Part shown: positions 7,174-14,131 of the stretch, piece after piece
Position numbering within the stretch: the first letter of the stretch is position 1
Layout of the letters: the number at the start of each line of letters is the position of its first letter
NCBI GenBank assembly: GCA_903847285.1
Contig: CAINDH010000265.1
Location: forward strand, 1-14,841
Length of the DNA stretch: 14,841 nucleotides
DNA from: an uncultured Verrucomicrobia subdivision 3 bacterium
GTDB taxonomy: Bacteria; Verrucomicrobiota; Verrucomicrobiae; Limisphaerales; UBA11358
Direction: 5' to 3'
Position numbers and translations under genes: made by a program
Notes under the pieces: model-generated
What the model saw: the letters and a program-made list of their open reading frames with translations, nothing else
What the model was told of the DNA's origin: nothing
The model's database searches: none

Positions 7174-7461
7174 CCGGGATTATTCCGGCCAGACCTTGGG
7201 TTCTCGCCGCCAACCCGCGGACTCGTCCCACCAACCCACGGGTTCGTCCCGCCAGACCGAAGCATAATCCCGCAAGTCCACGGCATGACGCCGCCAGGCT
7301 TTGGAATGTTCTGACCAAGCCACGGATTATTCCCACTATGCTCGGGAATGACGCCACCATGCCGTGGATTATTCCCGCCAAGCCGAAGAATAATCTCATC
7401 AGTCCACGGACTGATGAGAAAAAACCGCGGGTTTTCGCCAGATTCCACCGGCTGAATCCGA
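7168..7461. repeat. 21-nt tandem repeat array, 14 degenerate units without indels
   Basis: Fourteen consecutive 21-nt units start at 7168, 7189, 7210, 7231, 7252, 7273, 7294, 7315, 7336, 7357, 7378, 7399, 7420 and 7441. The units approximate CCAAGCCACGG followed by ATTATTCCCG, with heavy divergence but no length change. The array is contiguous, so it is not CRISPR. Because 21 is a multiple of three, the minus strand reads as heptads with Pro at position 4 in most units (for example GNNPWLG, GTNPWVG, GENPRSG), but that frame has no ATG or ribosome binding site; the plus frame has one internal TGA at 7312. Units contain internal dyads, so single-stranded copies could fold. Origin and function are unknown. 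Confidence 0.85.
7394..7419. repeat. 12-bp perfect hairpin inside the tandem array
   Basis: TCTCATCAGTCC (7394-7405) and GGACTGATGAGA (7408-7419) are exactly complementary with only AC between them. A second stem follows at once: AAAACC (7421-7426), GCG, GGTTTT (7430-7435). On the minus strand the first stem is followed by TTATTCTT, a poor U-tract. It may be a structured RNA element or a by-product of the dyad symmetry of the 21-nt unit. Confidence 0.6.
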
Positions 7462-7568
7462 CGGAACTATCTTAAAATGAAGCGTTTGAGCTTAAAATAC
7501 GGGTTGGGAGCGGTTTGGTGGGGTTTTGATGCAAAAAAGGAGGACTGCCCTTTAAGCTAAGTCCCCCG

Positions 7569-7591
7569 ACTCCCGGCTGGACAACCCGGCC
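7569..7591 (+). repeat. 23-nt direct repeat, right copy
   Basis: Matches 7151-7173 at 21 of 23 positions. It lies downstream of the tandem array, about 418 nt from the left copy. Confidence 0.7.
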
Positions 7592-7697
7592 GCCCGTATT
7601 TATGGTCGCCGCCAGTGAACGGATTGAACCTATCAACCGCCTCCGCATCGGCCGCCGACAGGCGGGTGTTCAGCTTTCTAAATTAGACCGCACTACC

Positions 7698-8120
7698 ATG
7701 CACACGAACCCTGCGGTGCGCAATCGTCTCATTGCCTTGGTATGCTTGCTATCGGTCGTGTTCATGCTCGGCTGTCGCCCCAAGCACGCTCTCACAGAGG
7801 AGGATGTATTTGAGGCGAATTTTGCTTTGTTTGCGTCGTCAAAAAACTCCAGTCAAGATGTTCAACAAGATATTGTGGATCAGATTCCCTTGCGCCTCCG
7901 TTTTCTTAAATCAGGTATGACGCCTGGACAAGTTTTCAAAGCACTTAATCTTACGAATGGCTTGAGTTGTTCCGGGGGTGACGGTGACCCAAAGTTTTAC
8001 AGGTTGGGATTCCAACTTCGAACCAACCGATTCATGGTCATGAAATTTGATATGGTGCAGCAGCCACCTAGCTTCATTGAAGTCAAACTCTCAGGCGAGG
8101 GGTGGGGAGTCATGCGGTGA
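7698..8120 (+). CDS. Small predicted lipoprotein, unknown function
   Basis: A 140-residue protein starting at ATG 7698; an upstream in-frame ATG at 7602 would place 32 unrelated residues before the signal peptide, so I reject it. The N-terminus is a lipoprotein signal: MHTNPAVRNR, then a hydrophobic stretch LIALVCLLSVVFM, then the lipobox MLGC, so the mature protein should be lipidated on that cysteine and anchored in the envelope. The mature part has one motif-like segment, LRFLKSGMTPGQVFKALNL, resembling the short 'GMT-x-x-x-V' helix of SmpA/BamE-like and other small envelope lipoproteins. That resemblance is too short to assign function. Codons look more AT-rich than in the flanking GH1 gene, a possible sign of separate origin. 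No ribosome binding site is evident, and the repeat mosaic lies directly upstream. Confidence 0.75.
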   Translation: MHTNPAVRNRLIALVCLLSVVFMLGCRPKHALTEEDVFEANFALFASSKNSSQDVQQDIVDQIPLRLRFLKSGMTPGQVFKALNLTNGLSCSGGDGDPKFYRLGFQLRTNRFMVMKFDMVQQPPSFIEVKLSGEGWGVMR

Positions 8121-8269
8121 TGAAACGACACTTTAGTTTTAAATTTGAAGGGCGACAAATTGGCTAGTAGCAGACTTCGTTGGGAATTTTGAAACGCATC
8201 GTCCGCCGTCCGAAACGTGTCGGAGTTTTTTGCTGCCATTGAGTTGGCGGTTAGGAGAAAATCTTCAGG
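8121..8269. other. Intergenic region upstream of the GH1 gene
   Basis: No gene is seen in these 149 nt. AGGAG (8253-8257) lies 12 nt before the GH1 start ATG, a rather long but usable Shine-Dalgarno spacing, and one of the few such sites in this window. No clear promoter or terminator is visible. Confidence 0.35.
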
Positions 8270-9526
8270 ATGAGCGGCGGCAACATTCTAAACTTTCCCC
8301 CCGGCTTTCTCTGGGGCACGGCCACCGCGCCGACGCAGGTGGAGGGCCACATCGAAAATGAGTGGACGCCGTTCACCGCGCAGGACGGCAGCCATTGCCG
8401 CGTGGCCTGTGACAATTATCACCGTTACCCGGAGGACATTGACTGGATGGCGCGGCTGGGCACGAACGCTTACCGCTTCGGCATCGAGTGGGGCCGGCTG
8501 CAATCCGCGCCGTTCGCGCCGTTGAACCAAAACGAACTGGCGCGCTACGTTGATTTGCTCGACCGACTCATCGCCAAAGGCATCACGCCGATGGTGGTGC
8601 TGCATCATTTCTCCAATCCGCCGTGGATCAACGCCGCTGGCGGCTGGACGAACGCGGCGACGATTCCGGCCTTCGTGGATTACGTCACCAAGCTGGTCGC
8701 GGCGCTGAAGGAGCGGGTGTGGCTGTGGAACACGTTCAACGAGCCGGACACTTACGCATGCGTGGCGTATCTGCTCGGGGGTTTTCCGCCGCAGTTGAAG
8801 TGGCAGCTCGGAAAATTCCGCAAAGTGATCGCGCACATGGCGCGCGCCCACGCGCAGGCCAGCCGCGTGATCCAGCGCGAGGGCAACGCCGGCCGCAAAC
8901 CGGAGGTGGGCATCGCCAAGAACTGGACATTCTTCCACGCCTACAAACGATTTTCGCTGTGGGATCGCGCGACGGCGTTCGGCTGCCATTACACTTTCAA
9001 CAAGTTCGTGCTGGATGCGTTCCTCGGCGGCGGGCGGCGGGACGCCTCGACGTTCATCGGGCTGAATTATTACGGGCGCGTGCGCTTCCATCATTTCCGC
9101 GCGATGATTCCCGCGAGCGGCACGCCGGTGAAGACACTGAAGGATTTCGGCTTCATCTGCGATGACATGGTGGAGCGCTATCCGGAAGGCTTGGAAAAAA
9201 TCCTGCCGTATCTGCAACGGAAGCTGCGTCTGCCCATCTACATCACGGAACACGGCTCGGCCTCGGCGGATGAAAATTTCCGTGAGCTTGACCTTCGGCA
9301 GAACCTCGCGGCCTTGCATCGCGCCATCCAGTCGGGCGTGGATGTGCGCGGGTTCTTCTACTGGTCGCTGATGGATAATTTTGAGTGGCAGTTCGGCTAC
9401 ACGAAAAAGTTCGGCCTGCTGGCGGTGGATTTTACGGATGAAAAACTGCCGCGCTCAATGAAGCCGCTGGCGACGGTGTATGAAAAGATTTGCCGGGAGA
9501 ACGGGGTGATGGAGTGCGGGCTTTAG
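8270..9526 (+). CDS. Glycoside hydrolase family 1 (beta-glucosidase-like)
   Basis: A 418-residue retaining glycosidase of family GH1, which hydrolyses beta-linked glucosides, galactosides or related sugars through a (beta/alpha)8 barrel. The N-terminal GH1 signature is present (FPPGFLWGTATAPTQVEG, 9-26). The conserved HH of the LHHF strand lies at 112-113, the acid/base glutamate is E158 in NTFNEP, the NYYG strand lies at 266-269, the nucleophile is E327 in ITEHG, and the aglycone-site WSLMDNFEW is at 365-373. The nucleophile motif has H where most GH1 enzymes have N (TENG), which may affect specificity. No signal peptide is present, so it is cytoplasmic. It is slightly shorter than typical bacterial GH1 enzymes (440-460). 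The substrate cannot be read from sequence. The last codons (ECGL and stop) fall in a small palindrome. Confidence 0.93.
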   Translation: MSGGNILNFPPGFLWGTATAPTQVEGHIENEWTPFTAQDGSHCRVACDNYHRYPEDIDWMARLGTNAYRFGIEWGRLQSAPFAPLNQNELARYVDLLDRLIAKGITPMVVLHHFSNPPWINAAGGWTNAATIPAFVDYVTKLVAALKERVWLWNTFNEPDTYACVAYLLGGFPPQLKWQLGKFRKVIAHMARAHAQASRVIQREGNAGRKPEVGIAKNWTFFHAYKRFSLWDRATAFGCHYTFNKFVLDAFLGGGRRDASTFIGLNYYGRVRFHHFRAMIPASGTPVKTLKDFGFICDDMVERYPEGLEKILPYLQRKLRLPIYITEHGSASADENFRELDLRQNLAALHRAIQSGVDVRGFFYWSLMDNFEWQFGYTKKFGLLAVDFTDEKLPRSMKPLATVYEKICRENGVMECGL

Positions 9527-9530
9527 CCCG
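9517..9530. repeat. Small palindrome over the GH1 stop codon
   Basis: CGGGCT (9517-9522), TT, AGCCCG (9525-9530) form a 6-bp perfect inverted repeat that contains the TAG stop of the GH1 gene. No T-run follows. Either a compact 3' structure or the edge of an inserted palindromic repeat. Confidence 0.5.
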
Positions 9531-9648
9531 TCATATTGCCCGTGGCCTTCCCTAGTGTTTCCAAAACGTAACAAACGTAATAGAGTTTGGCAGAAATGTG
9601 TTTTCCTATTTAGTAGAAATTGACTGCTCGTAATCTGAAGCTTTCCAT

Positions 9649-12504
9649 ATGTTGACTCTTCGTCGAAATTTTCCCGTCCTGATGGCGGTTTTTGCCTGGG
9701 TGTTTTATGCCGCCACGGTGGTGTCGGGCCTTACGCAGAAAAGCCTGCCGCTGGCGGCGGAGGTGGCGAACTGGGTCTGGCAGCCGATGTCCGGGCAGCC
9801 CGTCACTTGGTTGATCACCTTGCCATTCAGAATTCTGCCTGAGGGAATCATTCCGTCAGCCCTGAATCTTTTTTCTGCACTGCTGGCAGCGATGACTTTA
9901 GGCGTGCTGGCGCGTTCGGTGGAGTTGTTGCCTTGGGACTGTCGCCCGAACGCAAAACCGATTTGGCAAAATCGATTTCCAGCAATTTTTAGCGCCTTGG
10001 CCCTCGGGCTTTCATTTAACTTTTGGCAAGAAGGCACAGCCATGACGGGAGAACTCACAGGCTTGTTGCTGCTAGCTTGCTCCATCTGGCTGCTGCTCGA
10101 ATTTCGTGTCTCACCAAAGCCGGTCTGGTTGCTGGTCTCCGCACTGACGTGGGGCGTGGGGATGGCGGAAAATTGGGCCATGATTTTAGCGCTGCCGCTC
10201 TACCTCGGCGCGGTGGTGTGGGTGCTGGGGCCGCGCATCTTGGAGAAAAAACTCATCGTGCAAATGGCCTGCGCTATCCCGGCAGGATTCGCCGTTGTGC
10301 TGCTGCCCCCGTTGTGGAATGGAATCAATCCGAACTCGCCGTGGAATTTTTCGCACGGCTGGCTGATGGCGGTTCAGCCCTGGAAAATGATTTTCATTAC
10401 CCTGCGCTACAGCTTTTTTTCCGGCAACCATTCGCTGGCCATCGCGGTCATCCTATTTTTTACAGTGCCGATCGCTGCGTGCCTGTTGCGGATACGAAAT
10501 GAATCGTTACCAAACCAACCGAATCTGGACCGTTTCCAAATCTGGATTTTCCGGGCGATGCGGGTGGGTCTCCTTTTGGTTTCGTTTTGGATCCTACTCG
10601 ACCCGGTCGTGGGGCCGCGCGAACTGATACGTCAAAAAACAGGCGTGTCATTGCCGTTGTTGACGCTGGATTACCTGACGGCGATCGGGCTGGCCTATGT
10701 GGTTGGCAGCCTGCTGTTCGTGGCGCAAACCGCGCCGAAATTTATGCCGTTTAATCCATTTGAAAAAATGGCTGAGCGGCTGCGGCGGCTAACCCCGTGG
10801 CTGTTGCTGCTGTCAGCCATTGGCGCGACTGCTGTCTTGCTCAACCGCAACGCGCCGCAAATCTGGCGCAACAAACATCTCACGCTCCAGAATTACGGGG
10901 CAACGATTGTCCGTTCGCTGCCCAAGGGCGGCGGGATGGTGTTGGCTGATGACTACGAAACCATCACCTTGGTCCGCGCCGCGCTGGGGCATTACCGCGC
11001 TGATAATCCATGGCAGACGGTTTGCCTACCGTTCCTGACCGATGGAAAATACCGCGGCCAACTCGAAAAAATTGCCCCCGGCGGCTGGCTTGCAGCCGGC
11101 GCCGGCGACCTGAAAGTGAACGAGGTTTTGCAGTTGCTGGGTAACTTGGCAAAAAACCAGCGCATCTATTTCGTCCAGCCTCATGCAGGAGTCTATTTGT
11201 TTGAGTTGTTTCAACCCCAGCCGCTCGGCGCGGTCAGCGAATTAAAATTACGCCGGCTCAATGAACTGCAATCCCTAACGGTTTCAAATTCGACGATTGA
11301 TTCTGGCGAACAATTTTGGGAGCAGGAGTGGAACCGACAACTTGGAAAGCTGGCCACACCCGCGGACGCAAAGCGTCCTCAAAAAGCGACCCGGAGCAAT
11401 CTGGCTATTCTGCCACCTCGGTCGGAGGATCAACATCAGTTGGCAAAGTGGTATTCAGCGACCATCAACGACTGGGGAGTGGTTCTGCAAAAGGAGAACA
11501 AGTTTGCCAATGCCCAGACGCGTTTCCAGCAGGCACTCGCGCTTAACCCCGATAATTTTTCCGCCGCCGCCAACTTGTATGTCTGCTCCAACCTGATGGC
11601 CGGTAAAACCATTCCCTTCGCCAACCCCGCTCGGCTCGCTGAAAAAATTCAAACCCTCCAACAGCTGGCTGGCCTCATCTCCCAAAATGGGGAACCGGAA
11701 GATCCGATGTTGCGCTGCGTCATCGGCAATGCGTGCCTCGCCGCCGGTTGGCCACGCCAGGCCTGGCAGGAATTCGACCGAGCGAGCAAACTCTCACCCG
11801 AGTCAGTCGCCCCACAGTTGTCGCTGGCAAAAATTTATGCGCGGACAGAACGGCCAGCCGAACTGGCAGGCACGTTGACAGCGTTGCGCAGCAAAGTTGA
11901 TGGCTCACCATCCGGGCGGATGCTAGATTTTGAAATCGCGTTGCTGGAGGCGCGCACATATCTGGTTCAGACGAATCGTGAAGCGGTCAGCAGAATTCTT
12001 ACCGCGCTGCTTACAAAATACCCCAACGACTCGAATATCGCCTCGGAAGTTTTCTGCGCCCTAGTCCTGTCTGGCAACTCCGTGGACGCGCTGGATCTGG
12101 TCAAGGCCGAGCTTGCGAAAAACCCGAATGACCCGGAGGCATTGAACAACCAGGCCGCTGTGTTCATCCAACTGCAACGCTATCCGGAGGCGGTGGCGAT
12201 ACTGGATCACGCGGTCACGATCACGAATGCCCCCGCCATCCTGCTCAACCGCGCGCTCGCCCAGATGAAGCTGAAAAACTTTACGGCGGCTGAGCGGGAT
12301 TATTCGGCCATCGAAAATTCCCCGTTCAACCCGTTTGCGGTTCAATTCGGGCTGGCTCAGGTGGCCCTGCAAAAGGCGGACACCCAGACCGCCATCAAAC
12401 GGCTGGAGGCCGCGCAAAAGGCCACCACCCGCGACAGCAGCCAATGGCTGATGGTGCAGACCGAACTGGAAAAACTGCGCCCGGTCAGCGGCGGGAAAAA
12501 TTAA
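9649..12504 (+). CDS. Large membrane protein: GT-C/DUF2723-like N-terminus fused to C-terminal TPRs
   Basis: A 951-residue inner-membrane protein. Residues 1-400 contain about ten hydrophobic helices (including roughly 11-27, 68-90, 112-125, 136-151, 158-190, 204-220, 262-280, 304-318, 340-360 and 383-398), followed by a soluble region. The layout and segments such as LSFNFWQEGTAMTGEL and the VGMAENWAM helix resemble DUF2723/GT-C proteins, which are thought to transfer sugars from polyprenyl-phosphate donors outside the membrane. The usual DSGE-type catalytic loop after helix 1 is not evident: the position reads LPLAAEVANWVW, so enzymatic activity is doubtful. From about residue 600 to the end are tetratricopeptide repeats (for example 603-635, 691-720, 796-826, 829-858 and 862-892), probably a protein-binding scaffold outside the membrane. 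It stands alone, with a PEP-CTERM gene convergent 37 nt downstream. The family call is moderate, the topology firm. Confidence 0.88.
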   Translation: MLTLRRNFPVLMAVFAWVFYAATVVSGLTQKSLPLAAEVANWVWQPMSGQPVTWLITLPFRILPEGIIPSALNLFSALLAAMTLGVLARSVELLPWDCRPNAKPIWQNRFPAIFSALALGLSFNFWQEGTAMTGELTGLLLLACSIWLLLEFRVSPKPVWLLVSALTWGVGMAENWAMILALPLYLGAVVWVLGPRILEKKLIVQMACAIPAGFAVVLLPPLWNGINPNSPWNFSHGWLMAVQPWKMIFITLRYSFFSGNHSLAIAVILFFTVPIAACLLRIRNESLPNQPNLDRFQIWIFRAMRVGLLLVSFWILLDPVVGPRELIRQKTGVSLPLLTLDYLTAIGLAYVVGSLLFVAQTAPKFMPFNPFEKMAERLRRLTPWLLLLSAIGATAVLLNRNAPQIWRNKHLTLQNYGATIVRSLPKGGGMVLADDYETITLVRAALGHYRADNPWQTVCLPFLTDGKYRGQLEKIAPGGWLAAGAGDLKVNEVLQLLGNLAKNQRIYFVQPHAGVYLFELFQPQPLGAVSELKLRRLNELQSLTVSNSTIDSGEQFWEQEWNRQLGKLATPADAKRPQKATRSNLAILPPRSEDQHQLAKWYSATINDWGVVLQKENKFANAQTRFQQALALNPDNFSAAANLYVCSNLMAGKTIPFANPARLAEKIQTLQQLAGLISQNGEPEDPMLRCVIGNACLAAGWPRQAWQEFDRASKLSPESVAPQLSLAKIYARTERPAELAGTLTALRSKVDGSPSGRMLDFEIALLEARTYLVQTNREAVSRILTALLTKYPNDSNIASEVFCALVLSGNSVDALDLVKAELAKNPNDPEALNNQAAVFIQLQRYPEAVAILDHAVTITNAPAILLNRALAQMKLKNFTAAERDYSAIENSPFNPFAVQFGLAQVALQKADTQTAIKRLEAAQKATTRDSSQWLMVQTELEKLRPVSGGKN

Positions 12505-12541
12505 TTCAACCAAGTGCAAACCAAGAGCAGCCTGGGTTTCA

Positions 12542-13345
12542 TCACCGCTTGGCTTTGCGTTTGAGCAAATAGACAGCAGCAGCCAGACCGAGAAGCGACG
12601 CGGTAGTTGGCTCCGGTGTCGGCAGCGGTTGCAACGTCAGCAACGCGCCGGGGTCGGGCGCGCCGGTGTAGGCACGAAATGGATCGTGTGAACCGCCATA
12701 CATCATAATATTGTAAGAATTTTCAAGAAGAGGATAGTCGCGTGAAAACGGGTTCTGACGCACATCCAACACGCCCGATGGTGATGCGCCATCAAACCCA
12801 GCCGTAACCGTAAAACTTGTGAAAGCGAAACCAGACGGCGCAGGAGCAATTGAAGCCGAACCGCTAAAAGAAAGACCGTTCCCAAAACCAGATGTAAGAG
12901 AATAAACGCTTGCCCCGCCCCAGATGCCAGGCTCACTACCAGAGACAAGTGCAAATGATGCGCTGGACTCGGTAATTGTTCCCAGCGAGTCGGCTTGACC
13001 CGGCTGTCCATAAGATAATCCGAATTGGAGTGTAAAGTTGCCGTTTGCTGGCGGCGGCGGCGTGACGACATACATATAACCTATGGGCGCACTCCAGGTC
13101 ACAGACATGAAAGTGACTCCGGCTAGATTGATTGAGCTTGGGAACTGACCGACGCCACCATAACCAACAACGGGATTCAAATCCGAAAATTGATAGGCAA
13201 CATATTCAGAAGATTTGGCAATAATAACACTCGAATGTTGCAAGGCGTTCCCTCCGACTGCCGACAACGTCAATGAACTCTGCCCGTATGTTGTCAGCCG
13301 CAGCCCTTGCTGGAGCAATAGAAAATGGAGCAAGATTTTTTTCAT
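12542..13345 (-). CDS. PEP-CTERM sorting-domain secreted protein
   Basis: A 267-residue exported protein. It has an N-terminal signal peptide (MKKILLHFLLLQQG..., cleavage probably near residue 22) and a middle region rich in S, G, T and A that is likely beta-rich. It ends in a classic PEP-CTERM tail: PTPEPTT with the PEP triplet at 244-246, a short membrane helix ASLLGLAAAVYLL, and the basic cluster KRKAKR. In organisms with this signal, an exosortase (EpsH-like) recognises and processes such proteins, often in step with exopolysaccharide production; no exosortase is in this window. The middle region matches nothing I recognise. No Shine-Dalgarno is present; the 5' leader instead carries ACCAACCTCC, which reads as CCTCC, not GGAGG. 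It is convergent with the TPR membrane protein gene. Confidence 0.9.
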   Translation of the reverse strand: MKKILLHFLLLQQGLRLTTYGQSSLTLSAVGGNALQHSSVIIAKSSEYVAYQFSDLNPVVGYGGVGQFPSSINLAGVTFMSVTWSAPIGYMYVVTPPPPANGNFTLQFGLSYGQPGQADSLGTITESSASFALVSGSEPGIWGGASVYSLTSGFGNGLSFSGSASIAPAPSGFAFTSFTVTAGFDGASPSGVLDVRQNPFSRDYPLLENSYNIMMYGGSHDPFRAYTGAPDPGALLTLQPLPTPEPTTASLLGLAAAVYLLKRKAKR

Positions 13346-13611
13346 ATTTGGAGGTTGGTTTTAAGTTTTTGAAACTCATGGGGCCGTAGCCGGATGCGTA
13401 TATATCTGACCCGTGCTCCGTGACGGTCTAACTAGACTGGGCGCAGGGTGAAATGGCGGTGAATCAGGGGCAAGAACGCAAGCTGTATGAAGCCCTGATT
13501 GAATTTGCATCATGGCTTATTCTGAATACTTTGGTTACTAACTGTAATGGGGTGAAACCCGTATGGCCAAAGGAGCAATCATTGGCATTGAGTGGGATTT
13601 GCTGCAACCGT
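13346..13611. other. Intergenic region with inverted repeats, no firm gene
   Basis: These 266 nt separate the PEP-CTERM gene from the lipoprotein gene upstream of it on the minus strand, so they should carry the PEP-CTERM promoter; an ATATAT stretch near 13399-13406 is a possible -10 but its -35 is poor. GTCTA-AC-TAGAC (13426-13437) is palindromic, and AATCAGGG (13462-13469) pairs with CCCTGATT (13493-13500). A plus-strand frame opening at 13453 reads MAVNQGQERKLYEALIEF before running antisense through the lipoprotein gene; I do not trust it as a gene, but it could be a mobile-element remnant. Confidence 0.35.
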
Positions 13612-14124
13612 TCAATTGCCGTCCGCCACCCAGCCCGCGCCCATTTTTTTGAAGTGGTAGGAATAAAATCCTTTCACCGCTTCGCCCGCATACCAGCGGC
13701 CGATGGCCGTGACCGAATTATTTTCAGGATCCAGCGCCTCAACGCTGAAAATCATCGCGGCGCGGCCCGTATCCTTGTCGCGCGGCGTGAAGCTAGGGCG
13801 GATGTCAGAATGCCAAAGCTGCTTGATGGGCGGGTGGTGCGCAGAAAATTCTTTCATCAACCCGGCGGTCAACGTTTCGTCCGCCTGCAAAAAAATTGCC
13901 GAGTAATCACCGTCATCGCCGAAGTGGCCAGCCAGCAGCCGACGGAAAACTTCCGTTTCAACCTGCAACCGTTCCGCGTCGGACAGCGAAGGCGGCAGCA
14001 CCGGCGCCGACGATGTCAGTTGCGCTCCCGGCTCGCTCAAGAAAACTATTTTCTCGGAATAATTCGCGCAGCCGCTGCACAAGCAGCTCAATGCAAACAT
14101 TGCGAGGTAAAATATATTTTTCAT
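13612..14124 (-). CDS. Predicted lipoprotein linked to exbD/tonB
   Basis: A 170-residue lipoprotein of unknown function. The start is ATG at 14124, preceded by a GTG codon that could also initiate; the upstream GGAG and AAGGG favour initiation in this place. The signal peptide MKNIFYLAMFALSCL leads to the lipobox CSGC, so the mature N-terminal cysteine should be lipidated. The mature region has a mostly alpha-helical first part (LSDAERLQVETEVFRRLLAG) and a C-terminal part with RWYAGEAVKGFYSYHFKK that may be beta-rich. I see no Pal/OmpA-type peptidoglycan-binding motif, so it is not a Pal homologue by eye. It starts 7 nt after the ExbD stop, so it is very likely co-transcribed and perhaps a partner of the envelope energy-transducing complex. 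Confidence 0.82.
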   Translation of the reverse strand: MKNIFYLAMFALSCLCSGCANYSEKIVFLSEPGAQLTSSAPVLPPSLSDAERLQVETEVFRRLLAGHFGDDGDYSAIFLQADETLTAGLMKEFSAHHPPIKQLWHSDIRPSFTPRDKDTGRAAMIFSVEALDPENNSVTAIGRWYAGEAVKGFYSYHFKKMGAGWVADGN

Positions 14125-14131
14125 CACCCTT

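Larger units (their letters stand above)
6856..7697. other. Gene-free repeat mosaic between glycosyltransferase and lipoprotein
   Basis: About 840 nt without a convincing gene. From left to right it holds: the ATGGTAGGGAC duplication and hairpin; CCGCTGG (6899-6905) with CCAGCGG (6934-6940); the 15-bp-stem hairpin at 6964-7026; CCGCCCG (7087-7093) with CGGGCGG (7111-7117); the palindrome GGGACGTCCC (7117-7126); TCCCTACCA (7136-7144), complementary to the TGGTAGGGA copies at the left edge; the 21-nt tandem array (7168-7461); and a spacer with AGCTTAAA (7489-7496) and TTTAAGCT (7551-7558). Open frames here are short, lack good starts and show no domain. A strong AGGAGG (7538-7543) is present but no start codon lies at a usable distance after it. 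Confidence 0.6.

Noticed and set aside
6991..7314. Plus-strand 107-codon frame through the repeat array
   Set aside because: Starts inside the 15-bp-stem hairpin, crosses unrelated repeats and stops within the array; composition follows the repeats.
7408..7445. CTGATGAG followed by a stem, resembling a hammerhead ribozyme core
   Set aside because: After the AAAACC/GGTTTT stem the required GAAA does not follow (the sequence reads CGCCAG), and the CTGATGAG is fully used in a 12-bp hairpin with the preceding bases.
7059..7448. Minus-strand 129-codon frame of GxNPxxG heptads as a gene
   Set aside because: It starts only at a GTG without a ribosome binding site, has no signal or domain, and its openness can follow from the 21-nt period; kept as a finding, not as a CDS.
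7168..7461. Possible CRISPR array
   Set aside because: The 21-nt units are contiguous with no spacers, are strongly diverged, and no cas gene is near.
7528..7554. Eight-codon frame MQKRRTAL next to an AGGAGG
   Set aside because: The AGGAGG lies inside the tiny frame, not before it, and no regulatory partner is apparent; possible leader peptide but unsupported.
7602..7697. Upstream ATG of the small lipoprotein
   Set aside because: It would bury the signal peptide behind 32 polar residues; ATG 7698 places the signal peptide at the N-terminus.
8288..9319. 343-codon minus-strand open frame
   Set aside because: Lies wholly antisense to a GH1 gene with all catalytic motifs; R, A and H rich composition is typical of a shadow frame in GC-rich DNA.
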